Source of the DNA: Microbacterium testaceum | GTDB taxonomy: Bacteria; Actinomycetota; Actinomycetes; Actinomycetales; Microbacteriaceae | DNA length: 64,000 nt | Reading direction: 5' to 3' | Assembly (NCBI RefSeq): GCF_020781835.1 | Contig: NZ_JAJGNJ010000009.1 | Coordinates: forward strand, 1 to 64,000 | Shown: piece by piece, positions 61,952-64,000 of the stretch | Layout of the letters: every line of letters begins with the position of its first letter | How positions within the stretch are numbered: the stretch's first letter is position 1 | Notes under the pieces: model-generated | The model's database searches: none | Told to the model about the DNA's origin: nothing | What the model saw: only the letters and a program-made list of their open reading frames with translations | Position numbers and translations under genes: made by a program

Positions 61952-62847
61952 GGCCGCGTTCCTTCCGGGGACGAGACGTCGGCACGACTGCGTGGCACGA
62001 CGACGAGGGGGACGGGCAGTTCGTGCAGCATCTTCGCGGCGGTCGAACCGAGGAACAGGCGGCGCGGCTGCGCGAGTCTGCTGCTGCCGACCATCACGAG
62101 CTCGGCGGGATCCCACGACAGGTCGCGCACGGCCTCTTCGATGCTGTCGCCGTCGGCGACGACGACCTCGGCCGCGGCATCGGTGGGCAGGTCGGCACGG
62201 GCCTGCGAGAGCACTTCTTCGGCGTGGCGGGCTCCGGCGATGCGGATGGCCCCGGTCTCCAGCCCCGGTGGCAGGTCGACGGTGACCAGGGACAGCAGTC
62301 GAAGGGGGACGGATGCCGCAGCCGCCAACGCGACGCTCTCCTCGCGCAGCACGTCGGCGCCGGGACGGCTGCCCACCGCGGCGGTGACGCGGCTGATGCC
62401 GACGGTGGGGTCGACGCGCCGCGAGCCTTCGGGAGCGAGGACGACGGGGACGTCGGAGGAGTGCAGCAGCTCGGAGGCGACCGTCCCGAGCCGGTGACGC
62501 CCGCGCAGGCCGCCGTTCGCGGCGCCCACGACGATGTACCCGGCATCGACCTCGTCGGCGAAGGCCACGAGGCCCTCGGCGAACGAATCGGCGTGACGCA
62601 CGTGCTCGCGGTGCGGCACGGCATCCCCGATCGTCTCGGCCGCGTCGCGGAGCCATCGTTCGGCCTGTTCGGCCACGAGCCGGGCATACGCGGCATCCGG
62701 TGGCGTGATGACGCTTCGCGCCTCGTCCGGCAGGACGAGAGCCACCTCGAGCGGAGCGCCGATCGCCCGGGCCAGACGGATGCCGAGCGCCAACGCGTCG
62801 GCGCCGGTGTCGGTCGCGGTGTACCCCACGACCACCGGGGCGGTCAT
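61948..62847 (-). CDS. Universal stress protein with two Usp domains
   Basis: 299 residues: Usp domain 1 (about 1-140; VVVGYTATDTGADALALGI, VVGAANGGLRGRHRLGTVASELL) and Usp domain 2 (about 145-285; VMVGSSRLAQPRRLFLGSTAAKML). The G-x2-G-x9-G(S/T) ATP-binding motif is present in both, more or less. Embedded between the oxidase and the permease with overlaps on both sides, an unusual place for a stress protein. Confidence 0.88.
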   Translation of the reverse strand: MTAPVVVGYTATDTGADALALGIRLARAIGAPLEVALVLPDEARSVITPPDAAYARLVAEQAERWLRDAAETIGDAVPHREHVRHADSFAEGLVAFADEVDAGYIVVGAANGGLRGRHRLGTVASELLHSSDVPVVLAPEGSRRVDPTVGISRVTAAVGSRPGADVLREESVALAAAASVPLRLLSLVTVDLPPGLETGAIRIAGARHAEEVLSQARADLPTDAAAEVVVADGDSIEEAVRDLSWDPAELVMVGSSRLAQPRRLFLGSTAAKMLHELPVPLVVVPRSRADVSSPEGTRP

Positions 62848-64000
62848 CCGCGTGCCCGTTCCAGGATCTCGTCGGCGGCCCGGTGGCCCTGACGGATCGC
62901 GCCGTCCACGTGCTGGTAACCCGCTCCCGCCATGTCGCTGCACGCGAGGTGGATCGGACCGACGGGCGCGCGCAGGTCGGCGCCGTAGCGCTGCAGTCCG
63001 CCCAGGTCGAAGCTGGCGGCGTAGGCGCCGCGGGTCCACTCCTCCGTACCCCAGTCGCTCTCGTAGTAGACGATCGGGTTCTTCGCCTCGGGCCCGTAAT
63101 AGTGCGAGAGGGATTCGAGGATGCGCTCCTTGCGCTCCTCCGCGGTGAGACGGAAGAGGTCGTCGGCGTTCTGGTCGGAGACGAATCCGACGAGGGTGCC
63201 GCGGTCGTCGCCGTGATTGGTGTTGTCGTAGGCCTCGTGCGACAGCTCGTAGGGACTGAACGCCGTGCCCGACAGGCCCTGCTCTCGCCAGAAGGGCCGG
63301 TCATAGACCGCGTGCACCTTGATGACGAAGCCCATCGAGATGTGCTGGTGCATCTGGTGCTGCAGACGCGGCAACGGCGGGTCGAAGGAGATGCGCGGGT
63401 AGAGCACCGGCGCGAGCGCGAGGATCGCGAACCGGGCGCGGACGGTGACGCCGTCGGCCACCGCGGTGACGCCGTCCTCGCCCCAGCGGAGGGTGCGGAC
63501 CGGCTGATTCAGCAGGACGTCGTCGCCCAGCCGCTCCGCCAGCAACTCCGGCACCTGCTGGAGGCCGCCGACGACGCGCTTGTCGAGGATGAAGTCCGCA
63601 TCGACGAGGTGCGAGTACGACCCCGCGGATGCCGCCATGAGCAGCGACTGCAGCAGAGAGAACGTGTGCGTCGGCTTGGTCAGCATCGCGGACCCGGTGG
63701 CGAAGGCGAGGTTGCGGACGGCTTCGTCGTCGTCGGTCTGCTGGCGGAGCCACGCGTCCCACGAGACCTTGTCCCACTCGGCGGCGTTCGGGTGCTCCCA
63801 GGGCCTGTCCGGGTCGATCTCGGCGACCATGGCATCCAGACGCGCGGTGATCTCGTCGATGACGCGCTCGGTCTCGGGCGCGACCGGGAACATCTCGCCG
63901 GTGAAGCGCTGGGCGACACCGTCCGGACCGATGTAGACGCTGTCTCCCTCGCGGTAGCGACTGAAGGTCGACAGGCCGAGGTCGGCCACGGTGTCGATGA
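62844..64000 (-). CDS. Flavin monoamine oxidase, 5' end outside window
   Basis: The visible 385 codons are the C-terminal three quarters of an FAD-dependent amine oxidase. Present: substrate-domain helices (SWDAWLRQQTDDDEAVRNLAF), the YDRPFWREQGLSG segment, and the FAD-binding end SDMAGAGYQHVDGAIRQGHRAADEIL. The N-terminal GxGxxG fold must lie past the window edge; the frame is open to 64000. With the permease and aldehyde dehydrogenase it suggests putrescine or another primary amine breakdown. Its stop overlaps the Usp start. Confidence 0.88.
   Translation of the reverse strand, partial: IDTVADLGLSTFSRYREGDSVYIGPDGVAQRFTGEMFPVAPETERVIDEITARLDAMVAEIDPDRPWEHPNAAEWDKVSWDAWLRQQTDDDEAVRNLAFATGSAMLTKPTHTFSLLQSLLMAASAGSYSHLVDADFILDKRVVGGLQQVPELLAERLGDDVLLNQPVRTLRWGEDGVTAVADGVTVRARFAILALAPVLYPRISFDPPLPRLQHQMHQHISMGFVIKVHAVYDRPFWREQGLSGTAFSPYELSHEAYDNTNHGDDRGTLVGFVSDQNADDLFRLTAEERKERILESLSHYYGPEAKNPIVYYESDWGTEEWTRGAYAASFDLGGLQRYGADLRAPVGPIHLACSDMAGAGYQHVDGAIRQGHRAADEILERARG

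Overview
This is a continuous stretch of actinobacterial chromosome with very high G+C. Codon use, GTG/TTG starts, ATGA/GTGA overlaps, the secE-nusG-rplKA and rplJL cluster with an adjacent tRNA-Trp, and the frequent word GGATGCC/GGCATCC together suggest Microbacteriaceae, probably Microbacterium. That assignment is inferred from style and gene content; no 16S gene is present.

Layout. 1-5.7 kb: an HNH/DUF222 remnant, then small housekeeping genes (epimerase, RNase HI, 6-phosphogluconate dehydrogenase, DUF151 nuclease) and a PadR regulator. 5.8-11.6 kb: cytochrome bd oxidase operon cydABDC behind a strong palindrome. 11.6-19.5 kb: a molybdate/molybdopterin island (modABC with a helix-turn-helix/TOBE regulator, moaA-moeB-moeA-moaC-moaD, and mog-moaE). 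19.5-33.1 kb: an NAD-binding protein, a two-gene regulatory pair, transporters, an esterase, a HerA-like ATPase, a PAP2 phosphatase and a DUF3105/DUF305 pair. 33.1-38.2 kb: a LacI-controlled sugar ABC importer. 38.2-42.8 kb: a very large wall-anchored nuclease/5'-nucleotidase. 43.0-44.2 kb: rplJ-rplL with an L10 leader. 44.25-45.66 kb: accessory element 1. 45.7-54.4 kb: a YqaJ-type nuclease, MFS/MarR, oxidoreductase, argP with a broken lysE, a broken acylphosphatase, and an amino-acid ABC importer. 54.4-58.8 kb: rplK-rplA, accessory element 2, nusG, secE, tRNA-Trp. 59.0-64 kb: an amine catabolism cluster cut by the window edge.

The most unusual content is a pair of look-alike loci beside the ribosomal operons. 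Each has one gene for an AbiEi-like winged-helix domain fused to a DUF559/Vsr-like PD-(D/E)XK domain. Each gene lies between two copies of a 67-87 bp inverted element made of 10-bp words spaced 19-20 bp apart, two (or three) in one orientation facing two in the other. The words differ between loci (GCACACGATC-like versus GCATAAACGC), but spacing and layout are the same, and GC-rich tandem tracts lie outside the elements in both. A fifth, gene-less copy of the second family sits between moaD and moaE. This resembles a protein with its cognate DNA element (compare REP/RAYT pairs), here with a nuclease fold. The function is inference only.

Other notable points: an in-frame TGA where LysE should have Trp, a +1 frameshift in the next gene (acylphosphatase), paired operators for LacI and MarR regulators, a likely GntR-type operator in front of cydA, intercistronic hairpins in both ABC operons, and a 10-G run upstream of the amino-acid binding protein.
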